This document shows positions 25,701 to 35,900 of a stretch of DNA of 64,000 nt, one piece after another. The number at the start of each line of letters is the position of its first letter. Positions within the stretch are counted from its first letter, which is position 1. The notes under the pieces were generated by a model, which worked only from the letters and a program-made list of their open reading frames with translations, made no database searches and was not told the DNA's origin. Location: NCBI RefSeq assembly GCF_900101765.1, contig NZ_LT627735.1:1054001-1118000 (forward strand), written 5' to 3'. Source of the DNA: Nonlabens sp. Hel1_33_55 (lineage in GTDB: Bacteria; Bacteroidota; Bacteroidia; Flavobacteriales; Flavobacteriaceae). Position numbers and translations under genes: made by a program.

Positions 25701-28400
25701 TCCAGTTACGTGAATCGCTCCACCGTTTCCAGGACCGCCATTTGCAACAAAATTATCAGCATCAAGTCCTGCAGTATTACCAGAGAACACAACGTTTGTT
25801 AGATTATTTGTGTTTGCATCCAGTGACCAGTCTTCTAAACCACCACCAGCACGACTTGCGCTGTTGTTGGAAATAGTTACCGGATTACCTTCTGTACCAT
25901 TGATAGTCAAGGTAGTTCCAGTTGCCATTAAGATTCCACCACCAGAGCCTTGTACTCCTGTTGCAAAGTTGCTGTCAATAGTTGTTCCTTCATTGATGAT
26001 GACAATACCTGCACCATCTTCTGCGAAGATTGCCCCACCACCAACAATTTCTGGAGGTGTTCCAGCAACGAAGTCGCCTCTAGCATCATTTCCAGTCAAT
26101 TCAGTTCCATTAACGGTAAGTGTTCCTTGATTGTTCCAAAGTCCACCACCTTCTTTTGCAGCAATATTATTGTTCACCGTACCACCAGTAATTGTTACAG
26201 GTGCTGCTCCACTAACGTGAAGTCCACCACCATTACCTGGCGCTCCAGGACCGGTTGTTACACCTGTGAAGTTTCCGTCTAGGTTTGTGTTGGTAAGTTC
26301 TACTGAACTATCGCCATTGGTTTCTATTCCACCACCAGCTCTGTTTGATTCATTTCCTGAAATCTCAGAATCAGTTGCAGTAAATGTACCAGCAGCATTC
26401 AAAACACCACCGCCAGTAGATTGTGCTCCTGTCGCTTGATTGTTAGATACCACTGCATTATTTGTAAGATTCACTGTACCACCTTCATTGTAGATTCCTC
26501 CACCACCTGTATCACCAGGATTAGTTGCTCCAGCTGCACTTGTACCTGCCGCAATATTTGCATTAATTGTTGTTCCAGAAACAGTCATTGTTCCTGCTCC
26601 ATTCCATAATCCACCACCTTCATTTGCAGCATCATTTGTATTAACCGTTCCTCCAGTAATATCAACAGATCCAGCACCGCTTACGTGAAGAGCTCCTCCA
26701 TTACCTGGTGCACCCATTCCTGTTACCACGCCTGTGCTGTTATTTTCTAAAGTTACATTAGTTAAAGTAACACTTGAAGTACCATTGGTTTCTATTCCAC
26801 CACCAGCTCTGTTTGATTCATTTCCTGAAATCTCAGAATCAGTTGCAGTAAATGTCCCAGCTGCATTCAATACTCCACCACCAGTTGACTGTGCACCATC
26901 TGCAATATTGTTTGAAACAACTGTTCCAGCAATTAGGTCAACAGTACCACCTTCATTGAAGATACCACCACCACCAGCTGCACCAGCTACATCAGCGTCG
27001 TTACCACTAGCGGTATTTCCGTCGATTGTAGTACCACTAATAGTCATAGTTCCTGTACCGTTCCAGAATCCACCACCTTCATTGGCAGCTAAATTACCAG
27101 TAGCTGAGCCACCTGTAATGTTATTACTACCAGGTCCAGTTACGTGAATCGCTCCACCGTTTCCAGGACCGCCGTTTGCAACGAAATTATCAGCATCAAG
27201 TCCTGCAGTATTACCAGAGAACACAACGTTTGTTAGATTATTTGTATTAGCATCCAATGACCAGTCTTCTAGACCACCACCTGCACGACTTGCGCTGTTG
27301 TTGGAAATAGTTACCGGATTACCTTCTGTACCATTGATAGTCAAGGTAGTTCCAGTAGCCATTAATATACCACCACCAGAGCCTTGTACTCCTGTTGCAA
27401 AGTTTCTTCTAATGATTGTTCCCTCATTAATTACTACTTCTCCAGTCGGACTATCTTCAGAAAAAATAGCTCCACCACCAACAATTTGTGGAGGTGATCC
27501 TGCTACGAAATCACCTGAGGCGACATTATCTTCCAACAAAGAACTATTAATGGTGAGTGTTCCAGCGTTATTCCAGAGTCCACCACCTTCTTTTCCAGCT
27601 ACGTTTTCTCTGATCGTTGCTCCTGTAAACGTATAAGAACTTGATCCTGATACATGCAGCGCACCACCGTTTCCAGGATTTGCTCCAGCATCGTTTCTTG
27701 CAAAAGTTGAGTTAGTAACAATTATCGGCGTACCAGCGCTTGCATTGTCCTCAATAGCACCACCAGCTCTTTGAGAAGTATTAACTCTAAAGATGGAATT
27801 GTCAATAGTCATTGATCCTCCATTTGAATTTAGAATAGCACCACCACTACCTGAAGTTCCTGTAGCATCGTTGCGAGTGAATAAACAATTTGTTAGGTTT
27901 ACGATTGCTCCATCATTGAAGATAGCACCACCACCTTGAACTGCATTGGCTCCTGTTGCTTCATTATTTCGTAGTTCACTATCTTGAATATTCACGACAG
28001 TAGAACCACCACTAGCAAGTATAGCGCCACCACTTTGTTCTGAACCATCTCTCAATATGAGAGAGTTCAAATTGACGACAGCGACAATGGTAGCATCAAT
28101 GTCAAAAATACGACTGCTTGAACCAGCAGATATCGTAGTAAGTTGACCACCATTGTTTCCATCAATCGTTATGGAAGCAAATGTATTGATGGGAATCGCT
28201 CCCATGGTAACATCAATTTGTTGTCCTTGTATAGAAGGATCAAAGGTTACTGTTCCGCCAGCGGCGGTTTCAGCAATTTCAACACGCAAGGTTCCATCTG
28301 TACCATCGTCTACAATTTTAGTTACAACTTGCGCATGAGCGCAAATAGCACCTAGAAAAAAGAACGAGAAGACGAAACTCAGAAGAGTAAAGTTTTTCAT
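22800..28400 (-). CDS. Giant T9SS-exported right-handed beta-helix repeat protein
   Basis: An 1866-residue secreted protein. It has a signal peptide (LLSFVFSFFFLGAICAHAQ) and a C-terminal type IX sorting domain (SVRMYPNPSSNGQFNIEL ... GIYIVQISVSDQQQSLKLIIE). Between them are dozens of beta-helix rungs with GGAI/GGGL and N-N motifs (GNGGALHVSG, NEGGGLWNGAGTM, STGGGVLNAAGTFTATDSEISGNESNRAGGGIETNG), resembling Pmp-like and choice-of-anchor beta-helix proteins. Asp/Asn-rich turns suggest calcium binding. A surface adhesin or polysaccharide-binding role is likely but unproven. The middle contains a large recent duplication (two ~1.43 kb superunits). The gene is monocistronic. Confidence 0.88.
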   Translation of the reverse strand: MKNFTLLSFVFSFFFLGAICAHAQVVTKIVDDGTDGTLRVEIAETAAGGTVTFDPSIQGQQIDVTMGAIPINTFASITIDGNNGGQLTTISAGSSSRIFDIDATIVAVVNLNSLILRDGSEQSGGAILASGGSTVVNIQDSELRNNEATGANAVQGGGAIFNDGAIVNLTNCLFTRNDATGTSGSGGAILNSNGGSMTIDNSIFRVNTSQRAGGAIEDNASAGTPIIVTNSTFARNDAGANPGNGGALHVSGSSSYTFTGATIRENVAGKEGGGLWNNAGTLTINSSLLEDNVASGDFVAGSPPQIVGGGAIFSEDSPTGEVVINEGTIIRRNFATGVQGSGGGILMATGTTLTINGTEGNPVTISNNSASRAGGGLEDWSLDANTNNLTNVVFSGNTAGLDADNFVANGGPGNGGAIHVTGPGSNNITGGSATGNLAANEGGGFWNGTGTMTISGTTIDGNTASGNDADVAGAAGGGGIFNEGGTVDLIAGTVVSNNIADGAQSTGGGVLNAAGTFTATDSEISGNESNRAGGGIETNGTSSVTLTNVTLENNSTGVVTGMGAPGNGGALHVSGAGSVDITGGTVNTNDAANEGGGLWNGAGTMTVSGTTINANIAAGTSAAGATNPGDTGGGGIYNEGGTVNLTNNAVVSNNQATGAQSTGGGVLNAAGTFTATDSEISGNESNRAGGGIETNGDSSVELTNTNLDGNFTGVTTGPGAPGNGGGLHVSGAAPVTITGGTVNNNIAAKEGGGLWNNQGTLTVNGTELTGNDARGDFVAGTPPEIVGGGAIFAEDGAGIVIINEGTTIDSNFATGVQGSGGGILMATGTTLTINGTEGNPVTISNNSASRAGGGLEDWSLDANTNNLTNVVFSGNTAGLDADNFVANGGPGNGGAIHVTGPGSNNITGGSATGNLAANEGGGFWNGTGTMTISGTTIDGNTASGNDADVAGAAGGGGIFNEGGTVDLIAGTVVSNNIADGAQSTGGGVLNAAGTFTATDSEISGNESNRAGGGIETNGASSVTLTNVTLDNNSTGVITGMGAPGNGGALHVSGAGSVDITGGTVNTNDAANEGGGLWNGAGIMTVDGTTIDGNTASGNDPDVTGASGGGGIYNEGGTVNLTNNAVISNNIADGAQSTGGGVLNAAGTFTATDSEISGNESNRAGGGIETNGDSSVELTNTNLDGNFTGAVTGAGAPGNGGGLHVSGAAPVTITGGTVNNNIAAKEGGGLWNNGGLLTINGTTLSGNDAQGDFVAGTPPEIVGGGAIFSEDSMTGSVVINEGTIIDGNVATGVQGSGGGILMATGTTLTINGTDASPVTISNNSASRAGGGIEDWSLGATTSTITNVNFTGNTAGLNSGDFVANGGPGNGGAIHITGPGLMDIIGGTADSNMAAAEGGAFWNNIGTMSLNDVIVSNNTATGGDADNGGGGLFNNGGTFNATNVTVTGNLATGASGSGGALLSTDGAVTITDSEITGNSANRAGGAIEIILGTLDINTSDISGNDVNGNAGTAAPGNGGALHISASETEGATVTIDNSTFNNNAAASEGGALWNQTNSTLIVSNSTLDSNSTNGTAVDNGGGAIFNNGGDTEVYDTTISNNTSASNGGGISNQIGTLIVETSTISSNSADLDGAGVYNAGTSVDFDIVTIAQNTAAGNGGGLASASGAFSIRNTLVGENQASSNLNVQGITSNDYNLIEIDDTNSFTTMANDIVGTVASPEFASLGPLQDNGGNTFTHALENGTRAQDQGEPGNNLTDQRGFEVFGAARDIGSYEAQVTLSNDDVSEALASVRMYPNPSSNGQFNIELPAQITSTATYRVMDMTGKVVGGSTLQNGVNRLQMNNLSTGIYIVQISVSDQQQSLKLIIE
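24690..27540. repeat. Large tandem duplication inside the beta-helix gene
   Basis: Landmarks repeat at exactly 1434 bp (for example 25298/26732, 25390/26824, 25594/27028, 25681/27115 and 25801/27235). Flanking landmarks repeat at 1425 bp (24931/26356). The two superunits are nearly identical at DNA level over several hundred bp. 1434 bp is 478 codons, so the frame is kept. Confidence 0.85.
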
Positions 28401-28645
28401 AGTGTTTTTTTAAATTATTTATTATTAAAGTATTAAAGTATGTGATTGATTTCATTTGTAGGTACAAATGATCAGAAATTGGTAAAATATTAAGGTTTTT
28501 AACACAATTCATCGGGCTACGAAAAAACTGTGATCTTGGTTTTTAAAGAATATTCTTACAATATTTATAACTGTCTGTTATTCAATTGAATGCAATAATT
28601 ACATTTGATGATTAATTGTCAAAAATCGATGAACGTAGCTTTTTT

Positions 28646-28661
28646 CGCTTTCGCGAAAGCG
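28646..28661. repeat. Dispersed palindrome, copy 9
   Basis: In the 344-bp divergent region between the beta-helix gene and the acyl-CoA synthetase gene. Apart from AT-rich leader sequence and a CTTACTTTG stretch near 28729, one base short of a -7 consensus, I see nothing else in this gap. Confidence 0.9.
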
Positions 28662-28744
28662 AAACTCTTATCAATTGTTTAGTTGACAATATTCCGTTTG
28701 GAAAATGAAGATCTTTCCTTACTTTGCAGTATTAATTATCAGAT

Positions 28745-30523
28745 ATGCAAATCAAAAGACTTTTTGACTTTCCTTATTATCAGCTGGAAAAATTTCCAAG
28801 AGAAGATGCTCTCGTTACTAAAAAGAATGGTTCATGGGAAAAAACCTCGACACAATCCTTTGTAGATCAAGCTAGAGCTGTGTCTCGCGGTTTGATGAAG
28901 ATGGGCGTGAAAAAAGATGATAAGATTGCGCTTATATCCACCGTAAACCGTACTGAATGGAATATAATGGATATAGGTATTATGCAAACAGGTGCTCAAG
29001 ATGTACCTATCTATCCTACTATATCAGAAGAGGAATATGCCTTTGTCCTGAATCATAGTGAATCAAAAATGGTTTTCGTTTCTGATAAAGAAGTATACGA
29101 AAAAGTAATGGCCATCAAGGATCAGGTACCATCACTTACTGAGGTGTATAGTTTTGATGATATCTCAGGTTGTAAAAGCTGGGAAGAGGTTAAGGTCGCT
29201 GGCGAGAATCTTGAAAACGATAAGGATCTAGATGCGATGATGGCGTCCATTCATGAAGATGATTTAGCCACATTGATTTATACGTCTGGAACCACTGGTA
29301 AACCTAAAGGTGTGATGCTATCGCACAAAAACATAGGCAGCAATGCCATCAACTCAGAAACTAGATTACCCATTGAACTTGGTAGATCTAAGGCTTTGAG
29401 TTTTTTACCTGTCTGTCACATTTATGAACGTATGTTGCAATACCTATACATCTATACAGGTAGTGGTATTTATTTTGCAGAATCACTAGAAACAATCTCT
29501 GAAAACCTAAAAGAAGTGCAACCTGAAGTGATGAGCGCTGTACCGCGATTATTGGAGAAAGTTTATGACAAGATAATTGCTAAAGGGACCGACCTTGATG
29601 GTGTCAAAAAGAAGTTATTCTATTGGGCCGTAGAGTTGGGTCTTGAATGGGAACCTTATGGTCAGAACGGCTGGTGGTATGAAACCAAACTTAAACTTGC
29701 CAGAAAATTGATATTTTCAAAATGGCAGGAAGCCTTAGGAGGAAACCTTAGAGCTATAGCAAGTGGTAGCGCTGCATTACAGCCACGACTTGCGAGAGTT
29801 TTTAATGCTGCAGGCGTTCCTGTAATGGAAGGATATGGGCTAACGGAGACCAGTCCAGTAATTTCAGTAAATGATATACGTAACAAAGGATTCAAGATAG
29901 GAACTGTTGGTAAAATGCTTCCAGATACTGATGTACAAATAGCATCTGATGGTGAGATTATCATCAACGGCCCACAACGAATGCTGGGATACTACAAGGA
30001 CCAAGAGAAAACTGATGAAGCGATTGATAAGGATGGCTATTTCCATACGGGTGACATCGGTGAAATTGATGCTGAAGGATTCTTGAAAATTACCGATCGT
30101 AAGAAAGAAATGTTCAAAACATCCGGTGGTAAATATGTAGCTCCACAGCTGCTAGAAAACACCATGAAACAAAGCCGATTTGTAGATCAAATCATGGTTG
30201 TAGGTGAAGGCGAGAAAATGCCTGCAGCATTGATCCAACCTAATTTTGAATTTTTGGAGGATTGGGCAAAACGCAAAGGAATTAACTTTAAAGATCACAA
30301 GGATTTAATTTCCAATGAACAAGTGATTGAGCGTTTCCAAAAGGAAGTGGATGAACACAATGAAAAATTTGGGAAGTGGGAACGTGTAAAGCGATTTGAG
30401 TTAACTCCTGATGTATGGAGCATTGAAGCTGGTCACCTCACTCCTACCATGAAAATGAAGCGTCGTAACATTAAAGAAGCTTACCAAGATCTCTATGATA
30501 AAATCTATCATGAAAAGATCTAG
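28745..30523 (+). CDS. Long-chain acyl-CoA synthetase (AMP-forming)
   Basis: A 592-residue member of the ANL adenylating superfamily, which activates fatty acids to acyl-CoA through an acyl-AMP. The phosphate-binding loop YTSGTTGKPKGVM is near residue 178, the adenine motif GYGLTE near 363, and the hinge/ATP motif GYFHTGDIGEIDAEGFLKITDRKKEMFKTSGGKYVAPQLLE near 430-470. The C-terminal lysine lies in TPTMKMKRRNIKEAY. Length and the LSFLPVCHIYERM segment fit the FadD15/long-chain group. It is single-gene with a terminator at 30546. Confidence 0.94.
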   Translation: MQIKRLFDFPYYQLEKFPREDALVTKKNGSWEKTSTQSFVDQARAVSRGLMKMGVKKDDKIALISTVNRTEWNIMDIGIMQTGAQDVPIYPTISEEEYAFVLNHSESKMVFVSDKEVYEKVMAIKDQVPSLTEVYSFDDISGCKSWEEVKVAGENLENDKDLDAMMASIHEDDLATLIYTSGTTGKPKGVMLSHKNIGSNAINSETRLPIELGRSKALSFLPVCHIYERMLQYLYIYTGSGIYFAESLETISENLKEVQPEVMSAVPRLLEKVYDKIIAKGTDLDGVKKKLFYWAVELGLEWEPYGQNGWWYETKLKLARKLIFSKWQEALGGNLRAIASGSAALQPRLARVFNAAGVPVMEGYGLTETSPVISVNDIRNKGFKIGTVGKMLPDTDVQIASDGEIIINGPQRMLGYYKDQEKTDEAIDKDGYFHTGDIGEIDAEGFLKITDRKKEMFKTSGGKYVAPQLLENTMKQSRFVDQIMVVGEGEKMPAALIQPNFEFLEDWAKRKGINFKDHKDLISNEQVIERFQKEVDEHNEKFGKWERVKRFELTPDVWSIEAGHLTPTMKMKRRNIKEAYQDLYDKIYHEKI

Positions 30524-30545
30524 ATAGTTTAAAGTTTTAGAATTT

Positions 30546-30575
30546 AAAGAGTCAATCAAGGTTGACTCTTTTTTT
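30546..30575 (+). terminator. Terminator of the acyl-CoA synthetase gene
   Basis: aaagagtcaa pairs with ttgactcttt around a 6-base loop, followed by T's. Confidence 0.9.
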
Positions 30576-30759
30576 GTTTGAGAGTTTTGGCTTTCTGCAA
30601 AATTCTAGAAGTATCCTTAAAACAACTCCTTTGAGAAATTACTTAAAGTACATATCGTCTGGAGATAGTATGAACGCGACTTATCCTGATAAAATCAAAT
30701 ATTATCTTACATTTGAAAGCGTTCATTACTTGAAGATAAACGCATTAAAAACTTAGTAT

Positions 30760-32124
30760 TTGTACGCGATAGTAGATGTAGAAACCACTGGTGGTAAATT
30801 CAATGAAGAAGGAATTACTGAGGTTGCAATTTATAGATTTGACGGTCATGAGATCGTTGATCAATTTGCTAGCTTAATCAACCCTGAAAAGGAGATTCAG
30901 CCCTTTGTAGTGAAACTTACGGGCATCAATAATAAAATGTTAGTTCGTGCTCCTAAATTTTATGAAGTTGCCAAACGCATCATAGAAATTATGGATGGTG
31001 CCATCCTCGTGGCTCATAATGCAAATTTTGATCATCGCATGTTACGATTGGAGTTTGAAAGATTGGGTTATGAGTTTGACATGCAAACACTTTGTACCGT
31101 AGAGCTTGCCCAAAAGCTAATGCCAGAGCAAGAAACCTACAGTCTAGGTAAACTTGTGCGCAATCTGGGGATTCCCATAACTGATAGACACCGTGCTACC
31201 GGTGATGCTCTAGCAACAGTAAAACTTTTTAAGTTATTACTGAATAAAGACAGCTCTAAAAGCATTTTGCAGCAAAGTCTTAAGTCGTTTCCTAAAACTG
31301 TTGTCGCAAATAATCTCAAGACACTTCTTGAAAAGGTGCCGGCGTCCACAGGACTTTATTATTTATATGACGATCAAGATCAATTGATCTACATAGGTCG
31401 CAGCCGTAATATGAAGAAAAGTCTGACTCAGCATTTTACCACTGACCGCAGGCGATCTGTGGAGATGAGCAAGCAGGTAGAAAACGTAAGGTTTGAAAAA
31501 ACAGGTAATGATCTACTAGCGCTACTCAAGGAACATCTTGAGATGAGAAAGCACAAGCCAAAATTCAACAAGAAATCCAATAAACCTAGATACAGTCACG
31601 GGATTTTTAAGGGAAGTGATGATAACGGCTACCTCACCTACCACATTGCATCGACGAGAAAAAACGGTGATTATTTGACTAGCTTTAGCAATGGTAAAGC
31701 AGCCAGATCTTTCATGGAAAAAATGCAGGAAGAATATCAACTATGTGGTATCCTTACAGGACTTGAGAAAGCCTCTGATGGGCCATGCTCCAGATATGAA
31801 ACAGGTCATTGCCATGGAGCCTGCATTAACAAAGAGCCTGTAGAGCAGTACAACGAACGAGCGATTGAAATCTACAATCAGCATAACTTCAAAATCGATA
31901 GACGCATTCTTGTCGACCGCGGCCGGGAACATACAGAGCGCAGTGTCATTCTCATCGAGGACGGTATCGTCAAAGGCTACGGTTTTGTAGATCTCCAAAT
32001 TCAGTTTACAGATCCTAAAATTCTTAAAAATATTATTACAGAAATTCCAGAAGACCGCAATACCAGACACATTGTTCAAAGCTATTTGAGGCAACGCAAA
32101 GTGTATCGTGTGATTGATCTTTAG
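30760..32124 (+). CDS. DnaQ-like exonuclease / GIY-YIG nuclease fusion
   Basis: A 454-residue two-nuclease protein. The N-terminal ~170 residues are a DEDDh 3'-5' exonuclease: D6 and E8 in DVETTGG, the middle Asp in HNANFDHR, and the final H-D in HRATGDA. From about residue 197 a GIY-YIG domain follows (GLYYLYDDQDQLIYIGRSRNMKKSLTQHF), as in UvrC and Cho, with the UvrC-like tail CSRYETGHCHGAC. The start is TTG at 30760; the first residues (YAIVDVETTGG) are the first strand of the exonuclease fold, so nothing is missing. A DNA-repair role, in particular nucleotide-excision-like incision, is inferred from the domains. Confidence 0.9.
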   Translation: MYAIVDVETTGGKFNEEGITEVAIYRFDGHEIVDQFASLINPEKEIQPFVVKLTGINNKMLVRAPKFYEVAKRIIEIMDGAILVAHNANFDHRMLRLEFERLGYEFDMQTLCTVELAQKLMPEQETYSLGKLVRNLGIPITDRHRATGDALATVKLFKLLLNKDSSKSILQQSLKSFPKTVVANNLKTLLEKVPASTGLYYLYDDQDQLIYIGRSRNMKKSLTQHFTTDRRRSVEMSKQVENVRFEKTGNDLLALLKEHLEMRKHKPKFNKKSNKPRYSHGIFKGSDDNGYLTYHIASTRKNGDYLTSFSNGKAARSFMEKMQEEYQLCGILTGLEKASDGPCSRYETGHCHGACINKEPVEQYNERAIEIYNQHNFKIDRRILVDRGREHTERSVILIEDGIVKGYGFVDLQIQFTDPKILKNIITEIPEDRNTRHIVQSYLRQRKVYRVIDL

Positions 32125-32133
32125 AAGTGATTT

Positions 32134-32149
32134 CGCTTTCGCGAAAGCG
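32134..32149. repeat. Dispersed palindrome, copy 10
   Basis: Nine bp after the stop of the exonuclease gene and 64 bp upstream of the next gene on the same strand. Confidence 0.9.
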
Positions 32150-32213
32150 AGATAACAATAATTTCCATTTACTATCCATAAAACTTATAAATAAAATAAA
32201 ATAAAACCAACCC

Positions 32214-32942
32214 ATGTCACAACCCTACGGCACTCTCTATCTCATACCAGTCACATTGGGCGATGTGGATCCGTTAGAGGTGATGCCTATTTCTATAAAA
32301 CGCATTGTCGAATTGGTGGATGATTATATTGTAGAGAATGAAAAAACCGCGAGAAGATCCATTAAAAGTTTGCTACCAGAGAAGGAACAATCTATTCTCG
32401 AGTTTTCACTTATCAATAAATTCACTGAGCCATCTGAAGTTCCTTCATTCTTACAGCCTTGCCTGGAAGGCAAACCTATGGGATTAATGAGTGAGGCCGG
32501 CGTTCCAGGCGTTGCAGATCCAGGAGCTGAAGTCGTCGCCATAGCGCACCAAAAAGGCATCAAGGTAGTCCCATTAGTTGGTCCTAGTTCCATTCTCATG
32601 GCGGTTATGGCAAGTGGTCTCAATGGACAAAACTTTGCTTTCAATGGCTATTTACCTATCGATAACAAAGATCGCAAGCGTAGAATTCTAGAGCTGGAAC
32701 AACGATCCAAGAATGAACAACAGGCTCAACTATTTATTGAAACTCCTTACCGCAACAACAAAATGCTTGAGGTATTATGCAACAGTTTAAATTCAGACAC
32801 CTTGCTTTGTGTGGCCTGTGACATCACACTTCCAACCGAGTTCATTCGAACCCAATCCATTTCCCATTGGAAACATAATAAGGAAGATTTTCACAAACGT
32901 CCCGCGATCTTTATGATTCAACAACAGGATTTTTCGTTCTAA
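32214..32942 (+). CDS. SAM-dependent methyltransferase, RsmI/tetrapyrrole-methylase family
   Basis: A 242-residue protein of the tetrapyrrole methylase fold most like RsmI, which methylates C1402 of 16S rRNA. It has the RsmI-type VPGVADPGAEVVAIAHQKGI segment, VPLVGPSSILMAVMASGLNGQNFAFNGYLP and LFIETPYRN. Compared with a canonical RsmI, the N terminus lacks the usual glycine-rich TPIGNLxD start (here LIPVTLGDVDPLEV), so it belongs to a divergent subgroup seen alongside true RsmI in Bacteroidetes; its substrate is uncertain. The stop codon directly abuts the stop of the convergent gene, without a terminator. Confidence 0.82.
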   Translation: MSQPYGTLYLIPVTLGDVDPLEVMPISIKRIVELVDDYIVENEKTARRSIKSLLPEKEQSILEFSLINKFTEPSEVPSFLQPCLEGKPMGLMSEAGVPGVADPGAEVVAIAHQKGIKVVPLVGPSSILMAVMASGLNGQNFAFNGYLPIDNKDRKRRILELEQRSKNEQQAQLFIETPYRNNKMLEVLCNSLNSDTLLCVACDITLPTEFIRTQSISHWKHNKEDFHKRPAIFMIQQQDFSF

Positions 32943-35900
32943 TTATTTAGAGAGGTAAATCCCAAAAGCTAATCTGCCGCCTTCTTCACCTGTGAAATAG
33001 GATATATTACCTTTTATCAATCCAGGAAACGCCAGTTCCAATCCACCACCATAACTGGTGTGAAATGTACTAACCGTATCCCTGGAAACCCATACTCTTC
33101 CCGTATCTACTCCTATATAAGGAATCAAGCGTAACGGTAACAATCGGGTTTTGATAGGTGCGGCATCGTAGCGCAAATCTGCACTTGCATTCAGCGCATA
33201 ATTGCCATTAAAACGCTCCTGTCTAAAACTGCGTAAACCGTTTGAACCACCTAAACGTGCCGCTTGATAGAATAACGGCTCATCGCCCATGCGCAGTTGC
33301 CCAGCGATATTAGATTTGAAAATCAACCTGCGATTATCATCAATCGCGTTCCAAAAGGTTAATGATGGGTCAATACCTATAAAGTTATCTCCATTGGCAA
33401 GATTATCCGTGAATGAGAAATCACTGGTGAGCCACATACCTCTTGTTGTAAATCTATTATCGTCGATGCTTTTAAATTCATAATTGAAGAAAGCCTTGAA
33501 GTAATCATCGCGTTCATTTTCAACATTTGTAAATAAAGGTATGTTTGGTTCTACCTCAATGCCCTCATACATGGTACCTACAGTAAAATTGCTACCGTAA
33601 TCACCAATTTTGTAAATGGAGCCACCTATGGATTGACGCTGCATAAAAATGCGATTGTCATCAAAGTCAGTATTTTCATCAAAATTTGAGTCGTTCCCAT
33701 AGCCAAAGAAGTTTTCTGTATAGTTATTTGTTGTAATAGATGCATCAAGTTGAAGATTCCATTGTCCCAACACGTTTGCTCTAGCCCAATAAGCATCAAA
33801 AACAGCGGCTTGGGTCAATGATCTATAGTCAACGTTAAGCCCATATTTAACGGTATATGGATTGCGCTCAAAACCAACGTTGGATTTCTCAATACCCAAT
33901 TGCGGTCGGATACCATCGTCTGGGTTGTATTCCATTTTTAAGCTGAATGTACTTTTCTGCTCAGGGAATTTTCTGTGATCATAGTGGTTGATTTCATAAT
34001 CATCTCTTAAGGTATTACGGGACTTTCCAGCTTTGCTCAAATCATTTTCTTCGCTTTTGTAATCAAATATGGAGATTCCCTTTCCGTTTTCTACTTCATA
34101 GATATCCTTGCCTTTACCGCCAATTAAGACGATTGGAATCTTACTATCACCATCACCAGTCACTATAAATTCATCATCATCGTCAAGACCATAAATCCAG
34201 ATTTCTTGAGTTACATCATCTACAAATGACCGCTCAAAAAGAACATCCTCAGATTCTCCATCTTTGATACGAAAAGCACTAATAAACGTTTCTCCATCTT
34301 CCCTACGAATTGTGAATCGGTCGTCTTTGTCCGTTTCTTTCAATGTTTGAAATTCTAGAAAATGCTCAAAATAGCGTTGCACGATGTCGTTGAGATTACG
34401 CTTTCGCGAAAGCAAATCCTCTTGTGTCTGCAACCACTGCTCATCCTTAACCTCTTCAGGCATCTCATTGAATGCTTTTTCTACAACCTCTGGAGTAATA
34501 TTCTCTTGAATGTATCGTACTTGCTTTTCCCAATCGACTATGGAAGTTCGCTGTAATACAGCACGATCTAAACGAATGGCACTCTGGCTAAACTGTTTGA
34601 TGTATTCAATATCTGGCCCGTAATTACCAAACTGCTTGGTGCTACCTATGGCGGTATTCATAAATTCCAATAGATCACCATCAAATCGTGCAAACACCTG
34701 ATCTCTATCTCGCGGTATAGCCTCAAAGGTGCTGTGGTCATCATCAATTTTGATTTCTGCCCAGCGCCATTGATCCTCATGCCGGTCCCAATCGCCTAAT
34801 AACATATCAAAGATTCGGGCACGTATGTACAGCTCTTCATCGACAGTGTACTGTTCATCTTCTCTAATCTTCTCAAATAGATCATCAGTACTTTCCACGT
34901 CTTCATTGTAACCGAACATGTGTGCGTTGTCAAAACTATCATCTGGCTTCTCAACAATCATATAAAGTCGATCGCCATGCGTGCTATTGAAATCTCCCAA
35001 AACTGGCTGTTTGGGAACGTAAAATAATTTAGGATGTGTGTGGCTCAGTTTTATCGCACCAGCCAGTCGTGGTACTGCAAAAGCACCGTATGGATGCGCC
35101 GCCGTATAAAAGTCCCGAATCAATTCTTGTGGCAGCGTTTCTGCAAAATATTTATCGGCATCTAGCTTGTCATATCCGGCGCTCTTTAAAAATTGTAGGG
35201 CGTCTTTTTCTAGCGCTCTCATATTAAACTCGCGATCCAGACTATCGACTAATCGCAATCCTTGTGTTTGATTACCACCACCAGCACGTTCCACTTTTAA
35301 ACCACCATAAAGGGTATCCAGCATTACGGTAGGCGCTTCCACATCAATACCGTAAAGTCTGCGATAATGTTTTCCATAAAACTCTTCGTGGTCTTCATCA
35401 ACGTCTGTTTCTTCTTTAGGGTAAACACTTGCCATTACTGTTTTGGAAGTATTTACAGGTATAGCAGAAATATCATAGGGTTGTTTCGTATCAAATAATT
35501 GATTGGCATAGACTTGTTCTAAATCGCCAGTATCATTCATAACATGGAAAAAGACTTGAGAGCTCTGATCCTTAAAAATTCGTAATTCAGAAAAGCCGAT
35601 TTTCCCTGCACTAAATTTTCCTTTTTTACCTAAAGAAGCCACATTGGTAGCCGTCACAGCTCCAGAAACGATCTGTTTAATATTATCCTGATCAATGAAT
35701 TGCAAACTTTCCTCATGCGCAGAAACGATGACCAGCCTTTCAATGCCACTGCCTATGGTTTCTATTTCTTCCATTAATTCATTCATCAATGGATTGTAGC
35801 GATCTTGCGGATATAGACCTGATTGAGATCGAACAAAACTGTATAGAAAACCTAGTCCAGGAATGTACGCGTTCTCCTGTTTAGGTGTAGATAGCATACG

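Noticed and set aside
23779..27636. Several long plus-strand open frames (up to 292 codons) rich in Pro/Ser/Ala
   Set aside because: They are mirror images of the repetitive beta-helix gene on the opposite strand; their Pro-rich composition comes from reading its Gly codons in reverse.
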